Origin: Bacteroidota bacterium
GTDB lineage: Bacteria; Bacteroidota; Ignavibacteria; Kapaibacteriales; HRBIN21
Length of the DNA: 64,000 nt
Direction: 5' to 3'
Assembly (NCBI GenBank): GCA_030550395.1
Contig: JAUQPL010000007.1
Location: forward strand, 2,283 to 66,282
Below, in pieces: positions 34,026-43,007 of the stretch. Below the pieces are notes generated by a model, which ran no database searches, had not been told where the DNA came from, and saw nothing but the letters and a program-made list of their open reading frames with translations. The number at the start of each line of letters is the position of its first letter. The first letter of the stretch is position 1. The translations under genes and the position numbers were made by a program.

Positions 34026-35102
34026 TTATGAGGCGCGAATGAAATATTTGCCTGGCAGTTGCCGGACCAGTCCGCGGAATTCCAACTCCAGCAAATGTGC
34101 CAATGCTTCCTGGACCGGTATTTGGGCGCGTTCGGCCAAAAGGTCCACATGCAGTGGCTCATTGCTCAGGGATTGGTAGAGGCGTTCTTCTACAGGAGAG
34201 GAGAACGTCGGGGCGGTTGGAGAGGGAGCAAGGCTGAGCAGGCCTAGGTCAGCCAGGAACTGTTCTGGGGAGAGGGCGGGGGTTGCAATCTGGCGATGGA
34301 TCAGCAGGTTTGTGCCTGCACTCTTTTCCGAGGTAATATTGCCGGGAATAGCGTAGACATCGCGCCCTTGATCAAAGGCAAACTGTGCAGTGATGAGGGC
34401 TCCGCCGGGGATGCCGCTTTCTACAACGAGCACGGCACGAGCCAGTCCGCTGATGATGCGGTTCCGTTGGGGGAAATATGCGGGCAAGGCACGTCTGCCA
34501 GGTTCGTACTCGCTGAGCACGGCACCGCCCTGTGCTACGATTTGCTCGGCAAGTCGGGCCGCAGATGAAGGTTGGATGCGGTCCAGACCAGAGGCAACAA
34601 CAGCGTATGTTAGTCCACCGGCTTGCAGTGCCCTCTGGTGGGCGATGGTATCAATTCCTTGGGCTAAGCCGCTGCAGACAACGGCTCCTGCGCGAACGCA
34701 GGCTTCGCTGAAGCGTTCAGCACAGAGTTTGCCGTAGAGGGTACAGCGCCGTGTCCCGACAATGCTGATCACGGGGACAGTCTCCGCCTGAAGGCGTCCC
34801 CACACGTAGAGGATGAGTGGTGGATATGAGATGTGCCGCAGAAGGGGTGGATACTCCGGATCTGGAAGGGCAAGGGGACGAATACCCAGTTGTTCACATC
34901 GGCGGAGGATCTGTTCGGCGCGACGCTCTGCTTCGGCAAGGGCAGAGCCACTGAAGAGGTGAAGTTGTCGGAGAGCCCCGCCGTGGAAGGCTTGTTGGAG
35001 ATGGGACAGGTCGGAGTAGGTCTGTAGCAACTGTTGGATTGTTTTGGGGGAAAGTCCATCAACGCAGCAGAGGGTGAGGACTTCGGTCGTGCGCCAGCTC
35101 AT
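34026..35102 (-). CDS. dprA: DNA processing protein DprA
   Basis: About 358 residues. It loads RecA on incoming single-stranded DNA in natural transformation. The Rossmann-like core has SIVGTRRCTLYGK, CSGLAQGIDTIAHQRAL, SEYEPGRRALPAYFPQRNR and VVESGIPGGALITAQFA with YAIPGNI. A C-terminal winged-helix domain (EERLYQSLSNEPLHVDLLAERAQ) is present and an N-terminal helical region precedes it. The ATG at 35102 follows the era stop by a few bases. It is the last gene of the long leftward block. Presence of dprA does not by itself show competence. Confidence 0.93.
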   Translation of the reverse strand: MSWRTTEVLTLCCVDGLSPKTIQQLLQTYSDLSHLQQAFHGGALRQLHLFSGSALAEAERRAEQILRRCEQLGIRPLALPDPEYPPLLRHISYPPLILYVWGRLQAETVPVISIVGTRRCTLYGKLCAERFSEACVRAGAVVCSGLAQGIDTIAHQRALQAGGLTYAVVASGLDRIQPSSAARLAEQIVAQGGAVLSEYEPGRRALPAYFPQRNRIISGLARAVLVVESGIPGGALITAQFAFDQGRDVYAIPGNITSEKSAGTNLLIHRQIATPALSPEQFLADLGLLSLAPSPTAPTFSSPVEERLYQSLSNEPLHVDLLAERAQIPVQEALAHLLELEFRGLVRQLPGKYFIRAS

Positions 35103-35106
35103 CGGC

Positions 35107-36030
35107 TCAATAGCCCAGGAAGTGGAGCATGGTCTTGTTATTGCGCCAGCGTCCACGTACCTTGACGAAGAGTTCCAGATAAATGGGCACTCCCAGGTAT
35201 GCCTCAATAGCCTGGCGAGCGCGCTGCCCCAAGAGCTTGAGGCGTTTGCCTCCAGAACCAATGAGGATGATTTTCTGCGATTCTCGCTCCACGATGATAT
35301 CGGCAGCGATGTACCATTTGCCGTGCTGGCGCTCTTTGAACTCCACGATGGATACTTCCGTTGAGTATGGGACTTCGTGCCGGTACAGCAGGAAGATTTG
35401 TTCCCGGATCAGTTCGGCCACGAAAAAGCGCTCTGGCTGTGTGCTCAGGAGTTCAGGGTCGTAGAGAAAGGGGGATTCAGGGAGGTAGCGTTCGAGGGTG
35501 GAGAGCAGTTCATCAACGTTTGCGTTTTTGAGGGCGGAGATGGGCACGAATTCTTGGAACAGCTTTGTTTCGGCATAGCGTTCGATGATAGGCAGTACTT
35601 CCGCCGTGGTATGGAGCAAATCAATCTTGTTCAGGGCAACAATGACGGGTTTGCGTAGCCGTTGGAGGGCTTCGCTGACATCGGGGGTCAGAACAGCATC
35701 GGGGGTTGGCTGTTGCGTGACATCGACGACCAATACAACGACGTCAGCGTCTTTGAGGGAGTCATGGACGTATCCCATCATGGCGCGGTGGAGTTCGTAG
35801 CGTGGCTCTAGGACACCGGGGGTGTCTAAGAAGAGGATCTGCTTCCGCTCATCCGTGTAGATGCCGATGACTTGCTTCCGGGTAGTCTGGGGTTTGGGGG
35901 TAACGATGGAGAGTTTCGTCCTCAGTATCGTGTTCAGTAGGGTGGACTTCCCTACGTTGGGTTTACCGATGATTGCGGCAGAGCCTGCGCGGGTAACCAC
36001 CGAGGCAGTAGCTATCCGAGGTTCAGTCAT
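35107..36030 (-). CDS. era: GTPase Era
   Basis: 307 residues. The GTPase domain has G1 GKPNVGKST, G3 DTPG and G4 NKID, with PQTTRKQVIGIY in switch I. The C-terminal KH domain includes IIVERESQKIILIGSGGKRLKLLG. Era binds the 3' end of 16S rRNA and assists 30S assembly. It overlaps the phoU stop by 4 bp, and dprA follows after a few bases. The pairing with phosphate-transport genes is probably a transcriptional arrangement. Confidence 0.96.
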   Translation of the reverse strand: MTEPRIATASVVTRAGSAAIIGKPNVGKSTLLNTILRTKLSIVTPKPQTTRKQVIGIYTDERKQILFLDTPGVLEPRYELHRAMMGYVHDSLKDADVVVLVVDVTQQPTPDAVLTPDVSEALQRLRKPVIVALNKIDLLHTTAEVLPIIERYAETKLFQEFVPISALKNANVDELLSTLERYLPESPFLYDPELLSTQPERFFVAELIREQIFLLYRHEVPYSTEVSIVEFKERQHGKWYIAADIIVERESQKIILIGSGGKRLKLLGQRARQAIEAYLGVPIYLELFVKVRGRWRNNKTMLHFLGY

Positions 36031-36722
36031 GGCTGCGGTGGAGAGGGTGGATGTGATTGCGATTCTTCCAGTTGTCGGTGGCGTACCAGACGAGCTTCGG
36101 TGAGGAAGATAACGTTTTCGGCGATATTCGTTGCGTGGTCTGCCATCCGCTCCAGGGCGCGCAACACAATGATGAGCTTGACTCCTGGGCGGATCGACTG
36201 GCTGTCGTGCTCCATTAGCTCAATGAGTTGGGTGGTGATTTCGCGCTCTAACTCATCAACGGTGGCGTCCAGTGGGAGCAGGTGCTTTGCCAATTCCGCA
36301 TCGGCATTGACGAAGGCATCCAAACTGGTTTTTACCATCGTAAAGGTTGCCCTGGTCATCCGCTCCAGGCCGACGTGCTGGGCTAAGGCCTGGATTTGTG
36401 GGATATCCAAGGCAATTCGGGCAATGTCTATGGCTATATCGCCAATGCGCTCCAGCTCATTGTTGATTTTGAGAGCTGCCAGCAGGAGTCGTAAATCGCT
36501 GGCGACAGGCTGGTGAAGGGCGAAGATACGTTGGCACTGGCTGTCAATTTTGATGTCCAGTGCATCCACTTTCTCGTCGCGCTCAATGACCAGTTGTCCC
36601 AGGACTGTGTTCCCCTCCAGGAGGGCACGGAAGGCGAATTCTACTTGCTCTTCCACAATGCTGCCCATGCGAATGAGACGGGTCCGGAGCTTGTCCAGAT
36701 CTTCTTCAAAACTGCGGTGCAT
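36027..36722 (-). CDS. phoU: Phosphate-transport regulatory protein PhoU
   Basis: 231 residues, all-helical, made of two three-helix repeats. It starts HRSFEEDLDKLRTRLIRMGSIVEE and has conserved E-x-x-x-D/E metal-contact motifs around INNELERIGDIAIDIARI and RALERMADHATNIAENVIFL. PhoU restrains Pst uptake and signalling to the PhoR kinase. It follows pstB by 27 bp and overlaps era by 4 bp. No phoR or phoB is in the window. Confidence 0.95.
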   Translation of the reverse strand: MHRSFEEDLDKLRTRLIRMGSIVEEQVEFAFRALLEGNTVLGQLVIERDEKVDALDIKIDSQCQRIFALHQPVASDLRLLLAALKINNELERIGDIAIDIARIALDIPQIQALAQHVGLERMTRATFTMVKTSLDAFVNADAELAKHLLPLDATVDELEREITTQLIELMEHDSQSIRPGVKLIIVLRALERMADHATNIAENVIFLTEARLVRHRQLEESQSHPPSPPQP

Positions 36723-36749
36723 GAGGTTCCTCTCGTTGTCGGTAGAACT

Positions 36750-37523
36750 TTAGCCGAAGCGTCCTGTGATGTAGTCTTCGGTTTCTTTCCTCTGGGGGTT
36801 CGTGAAGAGCTCTCGGGTACGGTTGTATTCGACGAGACGTCCTAAGTAGAAGAAGCCAGTATAATCACTGATGCGGGCCGCCTGTTGGATGTTGTGGGTT
36901 ACCAAGACGATGGTATAGTCGCGCTTGAGCTCTTCGATGAGCTCTTCAATTTTGGCGGTGCTGATAGGATCTAAGGCAGAGCAGGGTTCGTCCATGAGAA
37001 GGACTTCGGGGTTGACGGCGATTGCCCGGGCAATGCAGAGCCGCTGTTGCTGTCCGCCGGAGAGCTCTAAGGCAGAGTGGTGCAGACGGTCTTTGACTTC
37101 GTCCCAAAGGGCGGCTCGGCGGAGGCTTTGCTCAACGATTTCGTCAAGTTCAGCTTTAGAAGGTCTGCCATTGAGGCGGAGTCCAAAGGCCACATTATCG
37201 TAGATGGACTTTGGGAAGGGGACCGACTGCTGGAAGACCATGCCAACGCGACGGCGCACTTGTACTACGTCCACGTTGGGGTCATAGATGTTAATGCCGT
37301 CAATCTCTACCCGTCCAGTTGTGCGAGCATTGGGAATCAGCTCGTTCATACGGTTGAGGGCACGCAGAAAGGTGGATTTCCCGCATCCCGAAGGTCCGAT
37401 GAACGCGGTGACGCGATTGGCATAAATCTCCAGCGTCACGTCCTGCAGAGCGTGTTTGTGTCCGTAGTAGACGTTGAGCTCAAATGTGCGAATCTTAGGC
37501 TGTAACGGGATGGGCGCTGCCAT
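36750..37523 (-). CDS. pstB: Phosphate ABC transporter ATPase
   Basis: 257 residues. Walker [10 protein letters not shown], signature [16 protein letters not shown], Walker [17 protein letters not shown] and the switch His in LVTHNIQQA. These match PstB closely, including [22 protein letters not shown]. It powers high-affinity phosphate import through PstC/PstA at the inner membrane. It lies 3 bp after pstA. Confidence 0.97.
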   Translation of the reverse strand: MAAPIPLQPKIRTFELNVYYGHKHALQDVTLEIYANRVTAFIGPSGCGKSTFLRALNRMNELIPNARTTGRVEIDGINIYDPNVDVVQVRRRVGMVFQQSVPFPKSIYDNVAFGLRLNGRPSKAELDEIVEQSLRRAALWDEVKDRLHHSALELSGGQQQRLCIARAIAVNPEVLLMDEPCSALDPISTAKIEELIEELKRDYTIVLVTHNIQQAARISDYTGFFYLGRLVEYNRTRELFTNPQRKETEDYITGRFG

Positions 37524-37526
37524 ACC

Positions 37527-38459
37527 TTACCGGTTCATAAGCTGCCGTCGGCGCATGTTCAGACGTAGAAGGATAGCGGTTAAGTTCAGCGCAAAGGTTG
37601 TCAATAGAAGCACAACCGTTGTTGCATACTGGAGCGGGCGGGTTGCCTCCACGTCAGGGGATTGGGTAGAGAGAACGAACAAGTGGTACCCCAGCTCCAT
37701 GAACTGGCTTGTCAGCCCCTTGGGGAGCTCCGGGAGTGAATATGCGGCACCCACAAACATGATGGGAGCGACTTCACCAGCACCGCGGCTGACGGCTAAG
37801 ATGGAACCGGTCAGGACGCCAGTGAAAGCGTGGGGGAGCACGACACGGCGAATCATTTGCCAGCGAGTTGCCCCCAGTGCGAGCGCTGCCTCGCGGAGTT
37901 GACGGGGGACACTCCGGAGCGCTTCTTCAACGGAGACAATAACCACTGGCAATGTGAGGACGGCTAATGTTGCCGCAGCCCAAATGAGAGCAGGCTTCCC
38001 CCACATCAGCTCCAACCCTAAGAGGCGGTCAATTCCCTTGCCTACAAATTGGACGAAGAATCCCAGTCCGAATAGCCCGAAGACAATGGAGGGGACCCCT
38101 GCCAGTGTGTTCACGCCAAAACGTACCCATCGAGTAAAGGCAGCATCTTCGCGGGCGTATTCAACTAAGTAAATGGCCGTCACTGTTCCGACGGGCACCC
38201 CCAACAGAGTCATCAGAATGACCAGGAGTACGGTTCCATAGATTGCCGGGAAAATGCCCCCTTCGGTGTTGTTGTTCCGTGGTGCTTCTGTGAGGAACTC
38301 CCATGTCACATGCGGTAGACCGCCAATGGAGAAGTGACCCAGGAGCGAGATGCTGAGGCCTAGCAGGCAACAGGCAGCCAGAGCTGTCGTTGCCACAAAT
38401 GCTACTCCTACAAGTGTTTGCCAGCTCCATTCTCTCTGGAAGCCGTATCGTTGGGTCAT
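37527..38459 (-). CDS. pstA: Phosphate ABC transporter permease
   Basis: About 310 residues with six transmembrane helices and the EAA coupling loop (EEALRSVPRQLREAALALGATRWQ). VTWEFLTEAPRNNNTEGGIFPAIYGT is the periplasmic loop typical of PstA. The start at 38459 (MTQRYGFQ) is chosen over the track's 38486, which lies in the pstC 3' end. It is separated from pstC by 10 bp. Confidence 0.96.
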   Translation of the reverse strand: MTQRYGFQREWSWQTLVGVAFVATTALAACCLLGLSISLLGHFSIGGLPHVTWEFLTEAPRNNNTEGGIFPAIYGTVLLVILMTLLGVPVGTVTAIYLVEYAREDAAFTRWVRFGVNTLAGVPSIVFGLFGLGFFVQFVGKGIDRLLGLELMWGKPALIWAAATLAVLTLPVVIVSVEEALRSVPRQLREAALALGATRWQMIRRVVLPHAFTGVLTGSILAVSRGAGEVAPIMFVGAAYSLPELPKGLTSQFMELGYHLFVLSTQSPDVEATRPLQYATTVVLLLTTFALNLTAILLRLNMRRRQLMNR

Positions 38460-38469
38460 GGTGCCCTCT

Positions 38470-39657
38470 CTACGTCGTAAGCCCACGGAAGCGCTTCAGA
38501 AGACGCTGCCGAACCCACAGTTCGGCGATGGAATTGAGTGTGAAAGTGACGGCAAAAAGCAGCAAGCCGATAAGGAACAAGATGCTGTAATGCAATGAGC
38601 CCCAGACGACTTCACCCATTTCCGCCCCGATCGTTGCAGCCATCGTGCGCACTGGCTCCACAGGGCTCCAGGACAGGAGTGGAGCGTTCCCACTAGCCAT
38701 AAGCACGATCATCGTTTCACCGAAGGAACGTCCGAATCCCAAGAGCACGGCGGCGAACAGAGCCGGTGTTGCCGCGGGCACTAGGATGCGGGCTACTACC
38801 TGCCATGGTCTTGCTCCCAACGCCAGACCTGCCTCCCAGAGCTGACGTGGAAGATTGGCGAGCCCATCTTCGGCAATTGTGAAGATCACCGGTACGATGG
38901 CAATGGCCAGCCCAATTCCGGCAACAAAAGCGTTGAGCCGATACGTCGTGCCTAGAGTTTCCTGGACAAAACTGCCAACAACCATGAGACAGAAAAAGCC
39001 GATGACAACGGATGGAAAACCTGCCAGCAGCTCTACAATCGGTTTGATTGCCTCCCGAAGCCATAGGGGGGCAAAGAAGGCTACAAAGATGGCTGCCAGG
39101 ACCCCAATCGGTGTGGCAAGGAGCAGTGCTATCACTGTCACCTTCAGGCTCCCTGTAATCAGCGGTAGCAGGCCGTACTTAGGTTGGGCAGAGACCGGTT
39201 GCCATGTTGTGCTGAGCAGGTTCTGTAGGAGCGGTAAAGGCTGTTGGGACGGGGTGTTCCCTGCCGCAGGGGAGGACAAACGTTCTGTGGTCGGCTGTGC
39301 AGGCTCTGCTTCTGGGTTATATACCTCCGGAGAAGCAGCCTCAGGCGGTTCAGCCCCATAAACTTCAGGGGTAGCTTGGGAAGGGGGAGACGGATATGTG
39401 TCATGGGCTGAGAAGACCCCTATTGCTTCCCGAGCAATAAAAAGGAAGATAAGCCCGATGACAGCGATAGTACTAAAGGCAATCAGACGGGTTAGCTGTT
39501 CTGCTATCCATTCTCCCCAACGAAAGAAGCGCCTCTGGGTGAAACTGTGGGATGTTCGGAGAGGGGATTCCGTCAGTGTGTCACGATCAACGTTTTGCGC
39601 CTTGAGGTCGGCGGATGGGGAAGTAGCCAACTTCGGAGACGACGCGCTGTCCGTCAT
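38470..39657 (-). CDS. pstC: Phosphate ABC transporter permease with Pro-rich periplasmic insert
   Basis: 395 residues, longer than the usual 300-320. After a Ser/Thr-rich cytosolic tail and one transmembrane helix comes a Pro/Glu/Ser-rich segment of about 65 residues, with a repeated PEVY motif (TPEVYGAEPPEA, SPEVYNPEAEP). Five more helices with the coupling loop EDGLANLPRQLWEAGLALGARPW complete the protein. The permease core is normal PstC. The ATG overlaps pstS by 71 bp; I see no later ATG that keeps the first helix. Confidence 0.93.
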   Translation of the reverse strand: MTDSASSPKLATSPSADLKAQNVDRDTLTESPLRTSHSFTQRRFFRWGEWIAEQLTRLIAFSTIAVIGLIFLFIAREAIGVFSAHDTYPSPPSQATPEVYGAEPPEAASPEVYNPEAEPAQPTTERLSSPAAGNTPSQQPLPLLQNLLSTTWQPVSAQPKYGLLPLITGSLKVTVIALLLATPIGVLAAIFVAFFAPLWLREAIKPIVELLAGFPSVVIGFFCLMVVGSFVQETLGTTYRLNAFVAGIGLAIAIVPVIFTIAEDGLANLPRQLWEAGLALGARPWQVVARILVPAATPALFAAVLLGFGRSFGETMIVLMASGNAPLLSWSPVEPVRTMAATIGAEMGEVVWGSLHYSILFLIGLLLFAVTFTLNSIAELWVRQRLLKRFRGLTT

Positions 39658-40441
39658 CGCTGAGTACCCAATCTATGAAGGCTTTCAACTCACCCGTGGG
39701 GCGCTCACGTAGGTAGAAGTAGAGGAAGCGGCTGATGGGGTACCGTCCGGAGACTACATTCTCAAAGGTAGGCAAGAGATAGGGTTTTCCAGGGGCTTCG
39801 GCAATGGCGACTTCTTTAACATTTTTAGCATAGGCAGCCCCGCCGTACCCAATTCCCCAGCGGTCTTTGGCGATAGCGTTGACCAGAGCCGCTGTACCAG
39901 GCATGTGCTGCGCTGTGGGGGAAAAGTCTTGACCCTGCAATACGTGCTCTTTAAAAAACTCGTAGGTTCCCGAGTTGTTCTCACGGCTGTAGAGGATAAT
40001 CCGGGCGTCCGGACCTCCAACCTGTTTCCAGTTTGTGATTTTGCCGGTGAAGATGTCTTGAACTTGCTGGATTGTGAGCTTACTTACGGGGTTTGCAGCG
40101 TTCACGTAAACCGCCAACCCGTCTCGAGCAACACGGACTTCCACCCCACGGCTTCCGTACTTGCGCCGGAGTTGTTCAATTTCCGCCGGACGGAGCGGGC
40201 GGGAGGAGGCACAAATATCGGTTGTGCCGTTAAGCAAAGCAGCAACGCCTGTCCCCGAGCCACCACCTGTGACTTGGAAGCGGACTCTCTCTCTGTGCGG
40301 ATAAAGCTCGGTCCAGCGCTGGCAGAGGATGACCATAGTATCGGAGCCTTTAATGGTGATGGTCGGTCGCTGAAGGGCGGCAACGGTAAGGAGAGCTCCA
40401 ATGCCAAGTGCTGTAGCTACGGTTGTGCGGGGTCGCCACAT
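39587..40441 (-). CDS. pstS: Phosphate-binding protein PstS
   Basis: About 284 residues. The signal peptide VATALGIGALLTVAALQ leads to a periplasmic binding protein: IKGSDTMVILCQRW, FQVTGGGSGTGVAALLNGTTDICASSR for phosphate contacts, IFTGKITNWKQVGG and SRENNSGTYEFF. No lipobox Cys is evident, so it is likely soluble. The ATG at 40441 gives the cleaner signal peptide; the longer track start at 40498 is possible. A weak -7-like TAAGTTCG (minus, 40471-40478) fits the later start. Confidence 0.94.
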   Translation of the reverse strand: MWRPRTTVATALGIGALLTVAALQRPTITIKGSDTMVILCQRWTELYPHRERVRFQVTGGGSGTGVAALLNGTTDICASSRPLRPAEIEQLRRKYGSRGVEVRVARDGLAVYVNAANPVSKLTIQQVQDIFTGKITNWKQVGGPDARIILYSRENNSGTYEFFKEHVLQGQDFSPTAQHMPGTAALVNAIAKDRWGIGYGGAAYAKNVKEVAIAEAPGKPYLLPTFENVVSGRYPISRFLYFYLRERPTGELKAFIDWVLSDDGQRVVSEVGYFPIRRPQGAKR

Positions 40442-40513
40442 TGTGGACAACCAACACCGTGGAACACGTGCGAACTTAGCTGTTGCTACCGGGGCCATTG
40501 GTGAATGGGAATG

Positions 40514-41194
40514 TTACGTTTTGGTAACACGCCGTCGTGCCTCCTCCACAAGGGCAGCCGTGGCGCTTGTGCCTAATCGGGAGGCGCCGGCCTTGAGTAA
40601 GGCAATGGCTTGGTCGTATGTACGAATACCCCCGGAAGCTTTGATGCGAATCGAGTTGGGGAGGGTGGACCGGAGTCGGTGGACATCCTCTACGGTTGCC
40701 CCACGGGAGAGCACCCCGGTGGAAGTCTTGATAAAATCCGCTCCCGACTGAGCTGCCAGTTGAGCAGCATGGAGCTGCTGCTCAGGGCTGAGCAATCCGC
40801 ATTCAATGATGACCTTTAGGAGTCCGCCACGGCGGTGTACAATGGAGGCAGTGGCAGCGATTTCAGCTTCTACTTCCTTGTCTTCTCCATTGAGGAATGC
40901 AGCGAAGTTCAAGACCATGTCCAATTCACGGGCACCACTTGAGACGGCCTCCTCGGCTTCGGCGATCTTTGCCCGGCGGGATGTGACGCCGAGAGGGAAT
41001 CCAACCACCGTGCAGACGACAACAGGGCTTGTGCGCAGAAGCCGATACGCCAGTGGCACATAGTAGGGTAGTACACAGACACTGGCACATCCCCACTGTA
41101 GTGCTTCAGCGCACAGTTGCTCTACGTCGGCTGTCGTTGCCGTAGGTTTCAGGAGCGTGTGGTCAATGACCGAGGCTAATTCTTCCGCCGTCAT
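40514..41194 (-). CDS. deoC: Deoxyribose-phosphate aldolase
   Basis: 226 residues. It cleaves 2-deoxyribose 5-phosphate to glyceraldehyde 3-phosphate and acetaldehyde. The Schiff-base Lys is in DFIKTSTG and the second active-site Lys in IKASGGIRTYDQA. The N-terminus reads IDHTLLKPTATTADVEQLC, usual for the short bacterial DeoC. It overlaps the PerM-like gene by 4 bp and lies 73 bp before pstS, so it may be read with the pst genes. Confidence 0.96.
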   Translation of the reverse strand: MTAEELASVIDHTLLKPTATTADVEQLCAEALQWGCASVCVLPYYVPLAYRLLRTSPVVVCTVVGFPLGVTSRRAKIAEAEEAVSSGARELDMVLNFAAFLNGEDKEVEAEIAATASIVHRRGGLLKVIIECGLLSPEQQLHAAQLAAQSGADFIKTSTGVLSRGATVEDVHRLRSTLPNSIRIKASGGIRTYDQAIALLKAGASRLGTSATAALVEEARRRVTKT

Positions 41195-42426
41195 GGTGTC
41201 TGGGATACTTCAGGGAAACGGATAGATGCAGCTTGGGCGTTTTGGCGCCACTCGTTAAAAAGTAGCATTGCAACGGCCGTTGTTGGAACAGCAATCAGGA
41301 GTCCGACAAAGCCGAAAAGGGAGCCAAAGAGAATGAGGGAGAAGATGAGCATCACTGGATGGACCCCGACGCGCTTGCCCAGCAGGCGAGGTTCTACAAT
41401 GTAGGCGTTCAGGAAGTGCAGACCGTTGATGATAAGGGCAAAAAGGAAAAAGTCCCGGAGGACATCGGGCGGTTGGGCGATGAGGATAGCAATCGCCCCA
41501 GCACCGAGGGTAATCAGAATGCCAAAGTATGGGATAGGGTTGAGCAGGCCGCTCAACAGTCCTAACATGACCCCGTACGGGATGTCAAGGAGGACATAGA
41601 GCAGACCCGAAAGCAACCCGATGAGGGTAGAGATGAAGATAACCCAACTGATGTATGTCCGCACAATGGGACTGCTCTGCCGCAAAATCTCCAAAGCTCG
41701 GGGAGCTTGGTGGTGCAGCACCTCTACCACTACTGCTCGGAGCCGTGGGAAATCCTTCAGCAGGTAAAACATCACAATCGGCAGCAGGAGGAGGTTGACA
41801 ATGTGGGTTAAGATACGGGAAAGGCCCGAGAGCACGCTTAGCAGCGAGCTCATAAGGGTCTGGAAAGCCTGTCCAAGGCGAGGCAGGATTTCCTGCTGTA
41901 AGATGTGCTGGGCTAGCTCTGGTGGGATGCCGTAATTGGCCAATATCCGGAAAAAGCGCCGACTCTCCAAAAAGGAGGTCACACTGTTGTACAGGTTTGA
42001 AAGTTGCCGTACCAGCGTGTCCAATTGGCTAAAAATGGTCGGGAAGATGAGCACGGAAAGGAGACCGATGCCTCCAAGAAGAGTTAAGACGATAGCGGCT
42101 GCGCTGAGCCAGCGCGGGATCCCGCGTTGTTCTAATCGTGTGAGCAGAGGGTCGAACAGATAGCCTGCTAGCAGGGCAACGGCGAAAGGAAGAAGGAGCA
42201 GACCCATGCTGCGAAGGAGCCACAGCACAAAGGCAAGCACAAGTAGCCAAAGGAAGTGGCGGGCGGGGGCAAAATGGTTCCGGTACGGGAAAAGCAGAGC
42301 GAGCGCAAACACCAGGAGCACCAAAGGGAGGGTTGCTAAGTCTGTCAAGAGGAGGAAGCCAATAAGAGCTGCTCCTGCCAGTGCCAGAGGGAGCCATCCA
42401 TAGGAAGGAGGGGCCGGCAGTGTCAT
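41191..42426 (-). CDS. AI-2E/PerM-family membrane protein
   Basis: About 411 residues with about eight transmembrane helices and a central amphipathic region (LDTLVRQLSNLYNSVTSFLES). The C-terminal signature is VMLGLLSGLLNPIPYFGILI followed by PRLLGKRVGVHPVMLIFSLILFG. The family includes the AI-2 exporter TqsA and other efflux-like proteins, so the substrate is unknown. The start at 42426 avoids the upstream gene. The stop overlaps deoC by 4 bp. Confidence 0.9.
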   Translation of the reverse strand: MTLPAPPSYGWLPLALAGAALIGFLLLTDLATLPLVLLVFALALLFPYRNHFAPARHFLWLLVLAFVLWLLRSMGLLLLPFAVALLAGYLFDPLLTRLEQRGIPRWLSAAAIVLTLLGGIGLLSVLIFPTIFSQLDTLVRQLSNLYNSVTSFLESRRFFRILANYGIPPELAQHILQQEILPRLGQAFQTLMSSLLSVLSGLSRILTHIVNLLLLPIVMFYLLKDFPRLRAVVVEVLHHQAPRALEILRQSSPIVRTYISWVIFISTLIGLLSGLLYVLLDIPYGVMLGLLSGLLNPIPYFGILITLGAGAIAILIAQPPDVLRDFFLFALIINGLHFLNAYIVEPRLLGKRVGVHPVMLIFSLILFGSLFGFVGLLIAVPTTAVAMLLFNEWRQNAQAASIRFPEVSQTP

Positions 42427-42436
42427 TGCGAAGGTA

Positions 42437-42862
42437 TTAGCGCTGTGGAGCAACGGGGCAGAACTGTTCAAACCATTGCTGGAGCACTGCGGCTACAGTC
42501 TCCGGGGTGCGAGATTGAATGTCCTCCCGATGGAGCATAGCAACCAACCGACCGTCCTGCAGTAGGGCGAAAGAGGGAGAAGAGGGCGGTTGTCCGACGA
42601 GGTACTCCCGTAGGCGAGCAGTTGCCTCTCGATCTTGCCCGGCAAAGACTGTAACCAGATGCTCGGGACGAGGTCCACGATGGAGGGCAAGCGCAACGGC
42701 AGGACGAGCAATCCCCCCTGAGCATCCGCAAAGAGAGTTGATGAAAACCAGCATCGTACCCTTGCGTTGCATGGCGGCGTTTACTTCCTCCGGGGTGCGC
42801 AGCTCTTCAAAGCCCAGTTGCCGGACATCACGACGGATCTGTTCTACTAAAAGGTCCCACAT
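42437..42862 (-). CDS. Bacilliredoxin, BrxA/BrxB (YphP/YqiW) family
   Basis: About 141 residues from ATG 42862. The thioredoxin-like core carries the CGC active-site motif in NSLCGCSGGIARP, typical of this family, and the C-terminal part ends with a helix (ETVAAVLQQWFEQF). In Bacillus these proteins remove bacillithiol from S-thiolated proteins. Whether this organism makes bacillithiol is not shown here. It heads the leftward block ending at dprA. Confidence 0.88.
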   Translation of the reverse strand: MWDLLVEQIRRDVRQLGFEELRTPEEVNAAMQRKGTMLVFINSLCGCSGGIARPAVALALHRGPRPEHLVTVFAGQDREATARLREYLVGQPPSSPSFALLQDGRLVAMLHREDIQSRTPETVAAVLQQWFEQFCPVAPQR

Positions 42863-43007
42863 TGGCGTTCGAGCAAGTGTGTAACATTTGGGGAGCAACA
42901 CCGTAGAAGACGATACCATGCAGCGCTTCGTGGAGAGCCCATGGTGGCCGATGCCCAAAAAGCGGGGTTTCTACGTCTTTGCGCATGCCCCGTAACGGAG
43001 GTATAGC

